A DNA stretch of 64,000 nucleotides from Certhia americana (lineage: Eukaryota; Chordata; Aves; Passeriformes; Certhiidae): the NCBI GenBank assembly GCA_018697195.1, contig CM031879.1:26533660-26597659 (forward strand), read 5' to 3'. The notes below the pieces were generated by a model, which did no database searches, was not told the origin of the DNA, and was given only the letters and a program-made list of their open reading frames with translations. Of this stretch, positions 44,131 through 57,400 are shown piece after piece (position 1 is the first letter of the stretch; the number at the start of each line of letters is the position of its first letter). The translations under genes and the position numbers were made by a program.

Positions 44131-47100
44131 TCCTGCAGTGCATCAAGTGGTTAAAATAAAAAATTGAACACAGTGGATTTGATGATGATATTAAACAGTA
44201 AAAACAATCTAATAACTCCCCTTCCTGGGTCCAACACCTGTAAATAGAAACATTCAGAAATAATCACTAGTTTAAATAATTTGCACCTGCGTGTCACATT
44301 CAGGTTCAGATTTGGTTCTTGATGTTCTTTGATCTTAAGGGTCACTAATTTTCCCCTTAAAAAATTCAGTAAGACTTCTACCAAAAATTACATCAAGTTC
44401 CATACAGACTAAAGCACATAAATTCATATATTCACTTCAGGAGTGCTATTGCCTTACTCTTGCTTGCTTGTCTTGGTAGGGTTGGACCCACAGGTATTAC
44501 AGCAATGCAATTTATTCAGGTAAATAGAGACCTTCAGACATAGTTAAGAGGACCATCCATCTTACAAGGCTTTAAAGTATTTTCAGCACTTGGTTTAGTT
44601 TCCAGTTAGTCATATGAAAAAATGTGGTATTCCCTAGTTTTTCTAAGCTATTTCTCATTTTCTTTTTTTGTGGTTTCAGGATCTGTGTATAATATGACAC
44701 TTTTTACTGTGATTTATGGCTTTGGGTTAACAGTATGCTGTACGTGGTGTTAATTGCAGTGGATGGAATCCAGAGGCATTAAAATGCTCATCTTCCCTTT
44801 GCACTAATGAGCTTTGATTTCTAACCTGTCAGCAGGGATTACATATTAGAGCATCATGATTATGATTCTCCACAGCAGCTCAGGTGTCAACACTGTCATC
44901 CAAGCACCCTCCATTCCCTCCTCCCCAGTCTAGTTTTGACAAAAGAGAAAAATTGATTTGTGCTGACACTTGGTTTAGGCAGCGTCTGAATGCAGTAAAA
45001 GTACAATGCAAATAAATACGGGAGCTCAGGAAAGGGTTCCAAAAAACGTCAGTTTGGGGGAAAATACACCTTTTAATGATACTCCATTACAGAGAATAAG
45101 ATATTAAGTATTTTCTTTGAAGTGGGTGGCGTAATTCTGTCTATAGGTTTGAGCAGGTGGTAATAAACACAGAACTCCTAACAGCTAATAATAGTACTGA
45201 AGTAGCTTCCTTCTTTGGATTTATGGTCGTCAAACAATTAGGTTTCCCATTTCTCAAACAGGGCTGAATGATTCCTACTTCTCTCAGGTAAGAACAAGTT
45301 AATTTGTTAATATCCATGGACAAGACATACTAGATAAAGCTATGTAGTGTCTTCCAGAGGAAATCTGAATTTCCTTCTCATTTAGTTAAAAAAAAAATTA
45401 GCTTTGACTTTTTCTGATCAATTTGAGCATTTCCTCACATAAGTCTATCTGATATTTGACAGTATTTTTATCAAACATTTCCATCAAACTTGAAAACAGG
45501 TCCATATATTCTCTGAAAAGAAACTAAAAATCTAAATTAGTTTGTCAATGTGCTAAGACTGCAAAACTTAAATGGTAAGACAGGACGTGTAGGAAAGAAA
45601 ACGTCATAAATGTAAATTCATCTGTCAAGTGTTTCTTATGAAATGCACTTGATATCATCAGATGCAATATGTTCTGATGCACATTTAACTGGAAAAACAG
45701 GAACAAAAAATATTAATGATCAAGGCAGCTGCATCAGTGTTTCATCTGGTTCCTTGTAGCATAGCTGATATAAAATGTTAGGACTGTTTTGGTTGTTTTT
45801 TTTAATTGTCCTGTTAATCCAGTAAGTCTTTCCCATTTTTTGGAAGCCTGAATATTTGTGTTTCGTACATCTTCATTTTTAATTCCCTAGCTACACTGTT
45901 GAACTGTCATAAGTGTTTTAATTTAATTGCCATGTTTGTTTTGAATTAAAACCAACCTGTCTGCACTTAATAATGCAAACAATTAAATATACTCAGAAAG
46001 ATTCTCACTTGCCAGCTGAGCGTCCTCAGAAGATTTTTTTTTAACTGCTTTATATGTTGCTTTTAATTACATTCCTTTCCCAGGCGATTATATCCTCATA
46101 TAAGCCCCATTCCTGCAAGCTATACTGGCAGAGAAACAGAGAGTTAAAGACAGAAAAGTACTGGTAAGGACTGCTGGTGAAAAAAGGCCTTTTGGTCAAA
46201 GCTGAGGGATGCCAGAAGCACTGTCAGCTTTCCAAATGCTTCTCTCAGGTAAAAAAGGCGAAGGAAAAGTCAAGTAGTTTTGGAACTAGGAAGCAGTAGG
46301 CTCTAGTTACCCACCTAGACAACCTCTAGGAGGACCAGAAGGAGACATGAAAGTACAGGAAGAGTCCTCCATTTGGAAAAAAGTGTGCCTGATGCTGGCT
46401 CCCCTGAATTTCTTTTATTTGAAGCACAGGCACATAGCCATAGTTCAACTGTTGCTTGAGGAGAGAGGCACAAAGGTGGCATGGTGACCCCAGGGGAGAC
46501 TTTGTACAGAGGAGCTGTGACGTACAGGAAGAGCCAGGAGACATCACTGGCTGCAAGCCTATGACTTGGAAAGAAAGCAAGGCTGTCAGGGAAAAGATTT
46601 TTTTCCTTAGAGGGAAATAAAACTTCTGTAACCAGGTCTCATTCCATGCCATGACTAAGTGTTGTATCTGAGGACTTGGTTCAGCACAAAGAAATAGCTC
46701 AGAAGTTCTGGCCCCAAATATGTCTATTTTTAATGGTCCTCCAATGCAGGCCTTGATCTCTGTGTTTTTAGAAACACCAGCTGGCTCAAGTGGTTTGATG
46801 CACAAAAAAAACCTTCCAGGTTACAAGATTCAGGAGACACACAGCTATAACTGGCAGCTGGCAAAAGTGACTAATTACCAGCTAACACAGATGATGAAAT
46901 TCTGTTATCCTACTGGCTGGAGCCAAGAAACCAAAGATGGACAGCTCCAAAACTTTAGAGTTAAGTGGGAATATCCCAATTTACTCACCATCTACAGACA
47001 CACATAAGCCAAATCAATTCAGTCTGTTTGCTGCACTAGTCTTCATTTCTCAAGCACAGACTGAAGATTGAAACTCCCTGGGTAACAAAATTGTATCTTT

Positions 47101-50100
47101 GTATTAGAAACTGTCTTAATTTTAGATGCTCCGTCTTGTTATATTTTCTAAAATGAAAATGTTTTTTGTCATCTCTATTTGGTGTATAGGAAGCATGGCA
47201 GGTCAAAGCACAATGAGATTTAATTAATTAAAAACAAGGTTTATGTTTTCAGATTTCTTTCCCTAGCAATCAGAACTAGGCAGCAGTATGTAGTGGAAGG
47301 TTGTTTAGCTTTCAATGCAAGTTGAGATTCTGACATGACTGCATGATTCAAAGGAAGTTGACCACTGCATTATTATTTTTTAAAGCAATATAGTATTTGA
47401 AAATGTTCTCATTAATTTCTGCCTTCCAGTTGGAGTTTCTATTTATTCAGCTAGACCGTAGTAACTGAAAGAGTTAATTTCACATTCTGCACAAACGCAC
47501 GGTAAAATCAGGATCAGCCTTGCATTATGAAAGCATGATTAGCTCCCTGGTACTGATGACCCTTAAATCCTTAATGTAGGTATTGATTTCCAAAATACAA
47601 TCACCCTTCTGTAACAGTAACCTACATTCTTATGTCAAGGTTAATGACATTATGTTAACTGTATTCAAGTGCGTATGGTTCAAATGAACACAGCCTATAA
47701 AGCAATCCAGATTGCTCCCAAGTGTCACCTCTTTATTTAAAGCTAGCAGTCATAATTGATTTTTTGTAATAATTTTAGAGCATAGCTTCCTCATAAGCAC
47801 TGATGATCTTGGCTGAAAGTGGATATGAGAGAATACAAGGAAGAAAATTATGCTAATTTTAATTCTGTCTTTCTTAAACTCCTCCTTTGACTTTTAACAG
47901 ATGAAAAATAGTTTTTACCAGATGAGATGGTTTTGCCTTTATGGAAATAATTCTTGGAGGATCTCCTTGGCATAATTTGACCATCTCTTAATCAAGTTTT
48001 TCAAGGAGTACAGCCAGTGTTGTGATCTCTGTCTCAGGTTTAGTGTCTAGAAGATAAAAAAGAAACCAAAATGAGCTGTGTTTTCTCATTCTACAGTGGT
48101 TTTCTTCCCACTCAGTGGTTCAGTGAAGAGACAGATGCTTTTGATTTCTTCAAGGACTCAGTTCCTCTGCTAGTGGAAAGATTAACAAAACTAAGTGCAG
48201 AGCTGCTGTACAGTATTAGAAATGGGGGAAAATATTCTTTTCTGCTAGTTGCTTGCCATGAGAAAGAAAAGCTATAGCACATGAATCTAAATGTGGGTGC
48301 TCTGTGCAATCCAGCTCTGAAAGCTGAGGCAGCTGCACCTCTTTCTTTATCCAAAGGTGCAGGAGAGTTCAGGTCCCCATTCTGGGATGGCATGCAAAGC
48401 TATTTTTCTAGTAAAAACTTTTTCTGGAGGAGTGAACACTAATAAACAGAAGAGACTTGGCCTTGTCACAATTTTTTTTACGGAAAGAATGTAAAGTCTG
48501 TTTTTTCCATAGTGTCACTGTAATATGAACACAACAATGCATTACTATGTCTTTGTTACAATACACTAATACATCTTTAAAACAAGAGTTTTATGAGTTG
48601 ACATAGATGAAGAGCATAGCTGTTTATGTATCTGTATTATGAAATTGTTGAATATGTGTACCTACAAAAAAGCACGCTTTCTGTCTGGCTTCCACATTCC
48701 CTTTACCCTTCTGCATTGCTATGAGTTGCACCCAGTAGGTTTGTGGTGCTGTAAACTCAAAAATGAAGACAACAGAAGGGCACTAATATTGCATAGAAGG
48801 AGCAGAATCCTGAAATAATAAGCCCATGACAAACAATTCAAAGGGTGTGTTAAGTTTCTCTGTTGAATTGTGTATTTACTACATATTAATCAGTAAAGGG
48901 TCAAAATAGGAAAAAGCCGGTCCCCCTGCATCCACTTGTATATGAATTAATTTTTGTGCTGAATATAGATGTCCTTTAGCACATAAAAAATTGGGATGGA
49001 GATCTTATGTTTTATAGCCTTTGGACCGTGCAGTAGTCAAGATTTTTAATTTTCTTCATTTGACTATTATTCCCAGACTGAAAAAGCTTCCCCTTGTAAA
49101 TAATTCAGCTTCTCTTCCTGTGACTGCAACAGAATCCTGCTTTTATACCTGACAACACTTATGTCTACAGCATGGTATGCAAAAGAGTGCCCAAATTAAA
49201 AGATTTATGAAAATTTTTTGCTATGAGAAATTTAAAATGGTGTGAGCACATTTTTCTTTGTCACAAAAAGTCCTTCCATAACTTCATTTTGAAGACAATT
49301 TTTATCCGACACAAGGGATGCATAAACCCACAAAACAGACACTCACTGGCACTCTGCTTCTGCTTTTCTGTGTTACCCAGAATGAAAACAAACCCAGCCC
49401 CAGGGAGGGACTCCAGGACAGGAGTGCAGTGGAGGTACAGGGAATCACATATTGCTTCTGAAAGTGCTGGCATGCCCTCAGGGAGCCCCAGGAGTGGAGT
49501 GGGTGCTCACAGCTCCCCTGGCAGTGCCCCATCCCTCTGCTCCCTCTTGGGGACTGAGGGTATAAATGTGCCACCCAGGGGTCCTGACAGGTGTGGCAGC
49601 TGCAGCCTCCATCTCAAACCTGAAAAGAAGTTGCAATTTCTTTCTGAATAGAAGTGGACAAAGACAGACAGGAACACTTTCCAAGAATCTGTTGGAGAAC
49701 GATGGGAGCTGATGGGACAGTTCAAGTATTATGTTTTTTTACTACAAATAAAATTCTCACTTTTTTAGGATAAAAGAAGGCAACTCCTATCCTAAATTCT
49801 ACTGCCTTCTCCTTTTGGAAGGAGCCAGTCCTGTAAGCTATAAAACTTCTCCAGCAGGCAGAAGTGCTGCAGGGGCACTGTGAGTGACCACAACTCTATG
49901 GGATGGGGATTAATGGGAGACTGTGATGGGGATGAAGCAGCAGCAAGTTTCAGAGGAGTAGTGCCACTGGCACTACTGTTGCAGGGCTGGTTAGCAGGTG
50001 AGGAAGAGCAGCAGAACATTGGTTTGGTAGTGGCAAATGGCTGAGTTGAACTGAAGCCATGCAGAACATGAAGTAGAAGCCGTGGAGAACATATTTAGAG

Positions 50101-51189
50101 GAAAAACTAATTGTGTGGGTCTTGTATCTAGAAACAGAGATGTGAATGCTTCAGCTGAATGTAGTAACAGACCACATGTATTTCATATCCTTTGAGAAAG
50201 AGATCTCCTTTCTAATTCTTTAAGAACAGGCTGTGAGCTGTGAGTGATACATGAGCATATCTAACTACTGCCTCACTGAGCTGGAAGAAGAATTTCAGGA
50301 CTACTGCCAACACAGGTTGTAACAACAGTGTTTCACCTAGTGACATTTATTCAGATTTCTTAAGCTGATTGTTAAATTATTATTCTTTCCCAAAAAAGAA
50401 AAAAAAACAAAATAAGGAAAGAGAGACTGTTTACTTAAATCTTTCTTTCTAAACCTATTTTTTTCCATCCAAGAAATATTGCTTGTTCTTCATCCCTAAT
50501 TTGGTTTAGTTTTCTACATTTATGCTGCATGAGGGAAAATTTCGGTGTTTCTGATAAGGTTCCCTAGAAAAATGAGCTTGGCACATTTGCTGCTTGTCAC
50601 TGCCCGGTGAACATTCAGCTGCAAGAATACAAAATCTTTTATCCTGGTGCCAGTGAAGTAGATCTCAATACTTTGTCTCACTGAGCACATACTGGGATTT
50701 GTCTTCATGCAATTATTGGGAAAATACGGGGAACACATTTTAACAGATCTCTGACAAGACCTCCAATCCTGATGTTAATTGAATGTTTTTCCAGAATATA
50801 TTTTCAATGTTGTTTTTCTCTTCTTGTCCAATTTGTATACTCCTGAGAGCAGGGAGATGACAAGAATTAATGCCTGTTTGCATTATCCTGAACTTTATTC
50901 TCACTTAATTAACCATGATTAATGTCAGGAGGCAAAGGAGCAGCATCAAGCTATTTTCAACAGCTCTGTACTGATGAGTTCAGGAAACAAAAAAAACCCC
51001 CCTAACAACCAAGTAGTGCCATTTCAATGTTGGTTAAAATAAAGCCCAGCCAAAAGATGAATTGTTTTAAAGGCAAGGTTTTTTCTTCAGCCTCGGACAA
51101 CATCCTGGTAAATTGAGAGTGACTATAACCCTTTGAAACGTCACTTAAGAAGCATGAATCAAAAATACAAGCATTACTCCCAAAATTAA
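44131..51189. other. Intergenic, possible conserved noncoding blocks
   Basis: Largely unique AT-rich sequence. Stretches at about 44,690-45,030, 45,590-45,990 and 47,380-47,790 are complex, repeat-free and dense in TAAT-type cores, as developmental enhancers often are, but this is only an impression. A GC-rich patch at 49,330-49,700 contains GGGTATAAATG at about 49,559-49,569. No exon was recognised. Confidence 0.5.
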
Positions 51190-51199
51190 AAACAAATGA

Positions 51200-51290
51200 A
51201 AAATATTATATGAATATTATGAAAATATTATATAATATTTTAATAATATTTTATAATATAATATTATATAATATTATGAAAAATACAGAA
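51200..51290. repeat. AT-only palindromic block
   Basis: Nearly pure A/T. The 16-base perfect palindrome AATATTATATAATATT occurs twice, at 51224-51239 and 51260-51275, 36 bases apart, so larger folded structures are possible. Confidence 0.9.
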
Positions 51291-51393
51291 CTACTTAGTA
51301 ATCATGAATTTGTGTAAACTGTACTTGAGTAATGTATTCTCAGTGATTTCTTAATTATTTCTTAATAATCGCACAAGCTGAATATAAATTTTT

Positions 51394-51397
<4 letters not shown>

Positions 51398-51437
<40 letters not shown>
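51398..51437 (+). repeat. 40-base poly(A) tract
   Basis: Forty consecutive As directly follow TTTTTTATT. About 4 bases later, TCACAGGTAGATTAGGA starts at 51442, and it is repeated at 51496, also after an A-run (about nine As). The tract could be the tail of a retrocopy or a simple homopolymer expansion. Confidence 0.9.
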
Positions 51438-51439
<2 letters not shown>

Positions 51440-54400
51440 AGTCACAGGTAGATTAGGAAGTAAATGGCTTCAATTGTGGCAAGGCCAAAAAAAAATCACA
51501 GGTAGATTAGGACACCAGCTAGGTCTCACAAAGCAGACCAAACAGCTGTAGGCTAGTGGGAAAAGCAGATATGACCAGCCTGGCATTTGAACTGAATTGC
51601 TAGAAACAGATTCTAAGCTCTCTAAAGGCTCTTTTTCACATCATTGCAAGGGGTAAAAAAGGAAGATACTAAAATCAAGTTAAGATGGATGTTGTAACTT
51701 TCCTGAGTTCTTCATTGGGAAACCTGGGACTTGCAACAGCCAGGTGAGCTCCTGGTGGCAGCTTGTGCCAGGTGATGATCTAATCTGAATAATTAAAGCA
51801 AATGGAGTGATTTGAAAATAGACAGAAAACTGATGAATTATTTTCTCCAATCAATGTGACTGTGCAATATTTCTAAAGGTTCAGGGAAAACGACTTCTGT
51901 TTCTTTTCCTTGTTTTCTTTTGCTAGAAGGGAATGTTACTATTTCTTGATATACTTGTGGTCTGGGACCTCCATGAGGGATCTCTTACGTCCTTTTTCCT
52001 CAAGTACAGGGTTGAGGGATGAATGAAGTAAGATTTTGTAAGCTGCCAGCCCTTGAGTGGAAGCAGCACAAGGCAACAGTTGGGTGGGACTTCTACCTTT
52101 CCCTGTTTCCCACAGGAGTCCTGTCTCTCCTCTCTTCTGTGGCAGGGAGAAGATACTAGCTCATGACTCCTCACTAGGATAGGAGGAATAGAAAACATGA
52201 CACAAAATGTAGCAGCCACAGATGAAAAAGGGGAGGGATAGAGAACTGAAAAGAAGAACTGGGCGTGTTGAAGACTGGAACAAGGACGGTTGGACAGGGG
52301 CTAGTATAGGGAAGGGCAAAATGATTAGAGGAAAAGAAGCAAATATTAAGATCTTCAATAAAATGGAAGAGGAATGGGAAAAGTTTAAATGTGTAAAGGA
52401 AAGCAAAAGTTGTAGTCATGATTTCCTGTATCTGTGTTTCTAGACTGTGTTTACGATAGTAGATTTTCTTTGTTTTACATTGAAAACATTTGCTTCTGTT
52501 TTTTTTGTCACTTGTTTTCTTCTTTTTTTACCTTGCCTTTTTAAGACTGTCTAGGTGGCCTTGCAGTGCACTGAGAACTGGCTATTCAAACCAAATTTTT
52601 GTTTATGTAGAAGACATTTTCGCAAACACATTATAGGGTGGTGTTTTCATTCTAACATGGAATGGGGAGGAAAAGCATGGACAAACCAATCAGGAAGGCT
52701 GATCTTGTCCAGCCAGTGAAACCAGCTGTTTGTACTCTCTTTTTGTCCTCATTTGCCTATATTCTTTCACATACAATAGGAAATTATTTGGCTGAAGAAT
52801 CCATGCCATAACAGTAATCTTGCTATGAATAAATCCTTGGAGGAAATTTCTTGTTTACTCAAGGAGTGAGAGTTCTAGTTTTAGAAAAGCTTTCCCTGGC
52901 CTATTCATTTCAAATGGAGTTTTGTGCAAGGAAAGAGAACCTTTTTCCCTTGCGGCTGAAGAGATAGGAAATGGCTGAAGGAATAAAATTGTCATGGGTG
53001 ACCCCTTACTGATGTCACCCTTCCCAGGCATTCAGCAGAGCAATCATTTTAGGGAGAAACAATTTGCAAGTAGCACCGTGTTTTCACTGGACGATGGCCT
53101 TGCCACTTGTAATCTCTAGGTATGGTTTTTGGTTAGGAGGTCTACTGCCCTTGGTGGGTTTCAGTGGAGTCCAACAGGCTACTTGTGTAGGCCTTCAGAG
53201 GATTCCAGTCTTACCCACATAATTATAACGTGCTTTGTCTTCTGGCCAGCCTAGGGAGAGTAGCTGGTATGAGTCATGTGGATTAGAACTTGATATTTCA
53301 TAATAACATTGGTGGTTTTCAAACAAATTTCTCTCTTTCCCTCTTTCTCTCTCTCTCCCTTTGAATCCACTGTCACTCAGTTTTTCTTTTTCCTGAAGTG
53401 AAGAAGGTAAAGCAGTCTGTCATCCCTCTGTCAGCCTCCAGTATAGGTGTGGCAACCATTGCACAACATTGTAATAGAGTGAGAAGGTCTCATCTAAGTG
53501 TGTGATGTGACTTTGTGCAATGCTTAAATGCAAACGAAGGAAATCATATTGCTTACTCAGCACTTATTTATTTGTAAAATTATATCCTTGGCTACATTTT
53601 TTCTAATTAATAGCAGGAATGGTCTTTTAAAATTTTAAACCTTCATTCTAAATAATTATGCTGTTGTAAATATGTCCTTTCTTCCTCTAATAAAAGAAAA
53701 AAAAATTACATTAAATATTGTGCATGCAAGAGTCTGAAATAAGAAAATGGGACATTTAGATTTTATTTTTGGCGAGCAAACAGAAATGTTACCATCAGTA
53801 ATTTTAATTTACAGAGAAAATCTTTGTCCTTAAGGTTTTTGCAGCCTCATTTTTCTTACCAAAGTAAAGCCAAATGTGTTCTCAAGAAACCAGTCAGACA
53901 CATGTCACAGAAGCCAGGCTAGATTTAATTCAGGACTAATAAAAAATTGTCAAAAATAGCATGTAGTGCTTAACATTACATGTTTTAATGTGTCTGCATC
54001 TAGGCCCATTCAAAACATAACATACCAAACGGGACAAATCCACTTAGATTTCTTTTCCATCTTCTATATATATTTCAATATCTGAACCATACTGACAAAA
54101 GGGCAGCACATCCTCTGGGATCCCTGAGGTATTTCTTTTAATCTGTTTCATGGCAGAACCTGACATAAGGCTTCCCAAGACAGTTATTATGAAGGATAGG
54201 AACAACATTTGTGGGCAGGTGTTGAGTGGACCACTGGCTGAAAGCACAGATACCTACATAAGAAATATGAGACTACAGATGAGTCACTGGGTAAAGCAAT
54301 CTTTTGATGCAGCATAATTTTTTTTTTTAATTTATTTCTTTTTTATATCCCGTGGCAATTAAATTTATATTTTTTGTGCCAGTTTATCATAAAGTTCCTG

Positions 54401-57400
54401 CAATTTCATCCAAAACCTAACTTAGAGTAGTCCTCAGCTACGATTGATGTAGATAAAGCCCAGCATGTTTTCTTCCCAGTTACAAGTTTTATAATAAAAG
54501 CTATGCTTTGAGTAACATTTGGTAATTGTGAAGGCAATTGGTCTCTAGATGTTTGTGCACGTGTGTTGTATTTACAAGTATAATTTCTGTCACATGTGCT
54601 TCTGTAAAATTTGTTTCACACATGTTGTATTTCAGTCTACAGTTATTATTGGGTGCCTATTCAAGCCCGGATTAGCCTAGTTTAATGTCATGTGATTTGC
54701 CTCTCAAAGTGTAATACAAAGAATATTATGGCAGTTTGGCCATTCTAACTTGATAATATTTTACTGTGTTCCCATTGTCATTGTTCTGCTCCAGCCTATG
54801 AAAGCAGCTTGCTTGAGAATCACAAATGGTGTACAGTTTTTCGAGGGGGAGATAAATTGCAGAAGCCTGAGGAATGAAGATTGTAGAAAAAAACTAATTT
54901 TTTTTGCATAATAATAATAGCTGTCTATTGCAGACATTCATGTTTGTTTCTAAAGACAGATAAGTCATTTTTCACATTCTTCTTCAGAAAATGTTCCTCA
55001 CAGGCAGTAGATTGATGAGCACAGCTTCATTCCAAGAAATCCTGAGTCCATAATGTGACATTCTTGAGAAGCCATGAATTATCATAACCAAAGTCTTTCT
55101 TTGTCATCCGTGTGCAAATACAGCATATTTGTTTTTCACCATTTATAAATGGCCAGATCCTAAAAGATATAAAATTCCTTTAAAATTAGGTCCTCTGCTG
55201 CAGAATCCAGAATCCTGTAGTGCCTGTGTTACTTGGTGCATGGTGCATGGGGAAGATCAGACCCCCCAAAAAAGACTTTGAGATAACCAGTAGAGTATGC
55301 AAGAAGGTGATTAAATTACACACACACCTATGTTCTGGACTACCTGAACATAGTAAAAGAAAGTGTGCTGGCCAAAGCACCATGACAGCAGAGCTGTTTG
55401 GGATCCTGTAGGACAAACCCCATTGGGCATCTGCTAAGAGATGAAGTAATTTGTCTGCAGATCTGTTCTGGGGAAAATTTCCTGGAGCAAATACAATAAT
55501 CAGTGGTGGAATAAAAAGCAAAGAAAATGTCCATGGGCCAGTTCAGCACAGCATTAGAAGAGCTCTCACATTTTCCTGCCTAGGTCTCTGCTGTCCTTGC
55601 AGGACAGCCAATATCTCCATTAGAAGGAAGAGGGAAGGCCTCTGGAGTAGGAAAAACTGCGTCTAGCACAGAATAAGATGTTTCTGCTCAGGAATCAATC
55701 AATCAACGGGAAAATACTGAATACACAGATAAAAGAATTGCTGTGCTTCTAAATGTATCTTAAATCTGGCATCTACTGCTGCCACTAGCACAACCTGGTT
55801 GGCCTTCGCAGCCATTTACACTCTGTTCTGGGGAGCATCATTTATTATTATTCTTCCTCAATTTCTAGTTACTGCTTTAGAGTGATGGGAAAATAAAAGG
55901 CTCATCCAAATTTCCCCTACAAACTTGCAGTTATATGACTGGGGTTCTTGAAGAGTGCCCTCAGCCTCATTTGTTGGCTAGCCTAAGACCCAAAAGCAAG
56001 GTCAGACAAATCCCATCCGTACTGGAACAAAAAAGAGGGATTCACTGTGTCTTGTGTTGCTGAAATCATTCACTTGAATAATTACATTTTATTCAAACAA
56101 TCTTGGGAAACACTAAAAATCTAAGGCACCTGAAGAGCTCTAGTACCTACAGGGGTAGGAAGGGGTTTGGCATGGTAGCTTTGAAGTTGTTTTTGTAAAC
56201 CCACACTAAATGTTTGTGTGCTTCTTTCTGGTGCAATGTCATCTCAGCAGGGTCCTTTCACAATTCCATCAGGAACAAGGGAGACCTTTCACTGGAGACC
56301 CAGTCCTACATCAGTGGAAACAGTAGCTCTTACCTTGATGAGGAGACAAAATGTTTGTTTCATTTCACAGGTCTTAGCTGTGCTGAAAGTATAATGGGGA
56401 GCTGGCCAGCTCATGATCCCATGAAAGGAGAAAGAAGTTATAAACTCCTGGGGATTTGTGATTAGTGAAATTCAACTGAAATACAAAGCATGGGCCAAAT
56501 GCCATGCATAATAGATGCATTGCTTCTGGCAGGGCTTATCTTGGATGCATAACCCAGATATTGAAGATTTTCTTTCAATTCTGATTTCTATTTTTTTTCC
56601 AGCTCAAATTTCTTTACATGGAAATCAATCAAGTGGCTTCAATGTGAGCAAATGCAAATTCTAGTCCTTTGGACTGTATGATTATGCTTATTTCTGCTTC
56701 ATTGTCTGCTCTGCTAAGCTACTCAATACTTCCTTGTTTCTGCTTCTAACTGTGTTTTTATCCAATTTTCCTGCCATATAAAAATGTGGCTTTTGTCTGG
56801 ACCTCATCCAAAGGCCACTGAACTCAGCAGGTTCACAAAAGGTTCAGAGACAGCTATCACCAACACTACTTTCATCCATGTTCTTTTCATGCAACATGTT
56901 TTGCTTTTGAAAGAAGTGCTCTTCTTTCACCAGTACTAAAACAAAACCTCCATCACACTGCAGTCTATTTAATATTCATATTTTTATTTTCCTTTTAATA
57001 AGTAACAGTTTTTCATAGCATTCATTATCTTCCTGGGATGGTACAGGAGTCCAGTGGGTCTAATGATAAATTACCAAGCACAAATGGAACATTAGTTCTT
57101 CATGTCACTGACCAATGTTTTGCTGCTTGTGAAATTATTTAAGTCTGTACTAAGACGAGAAATGCTTTTCTGAGAGAATTAAAAAAGTGGTCATTCCATT
57201 CTGTTGGATGTGGTGAATTAGCATTCGGAGTGAATATATGAGAATTTTTGGTTCGTCCTCATCACTAGACTTCATTGTTTTGAAACAGAATTGTAAAAAC
57301 TTTGATTTAACTTCATTAAACGAGTAAAGTGAATTCTCCCATGCAAGATTTTCCCCCCTGCCTTTAATCTTTGCATCTAAACCTATGAACATAATCTGCT

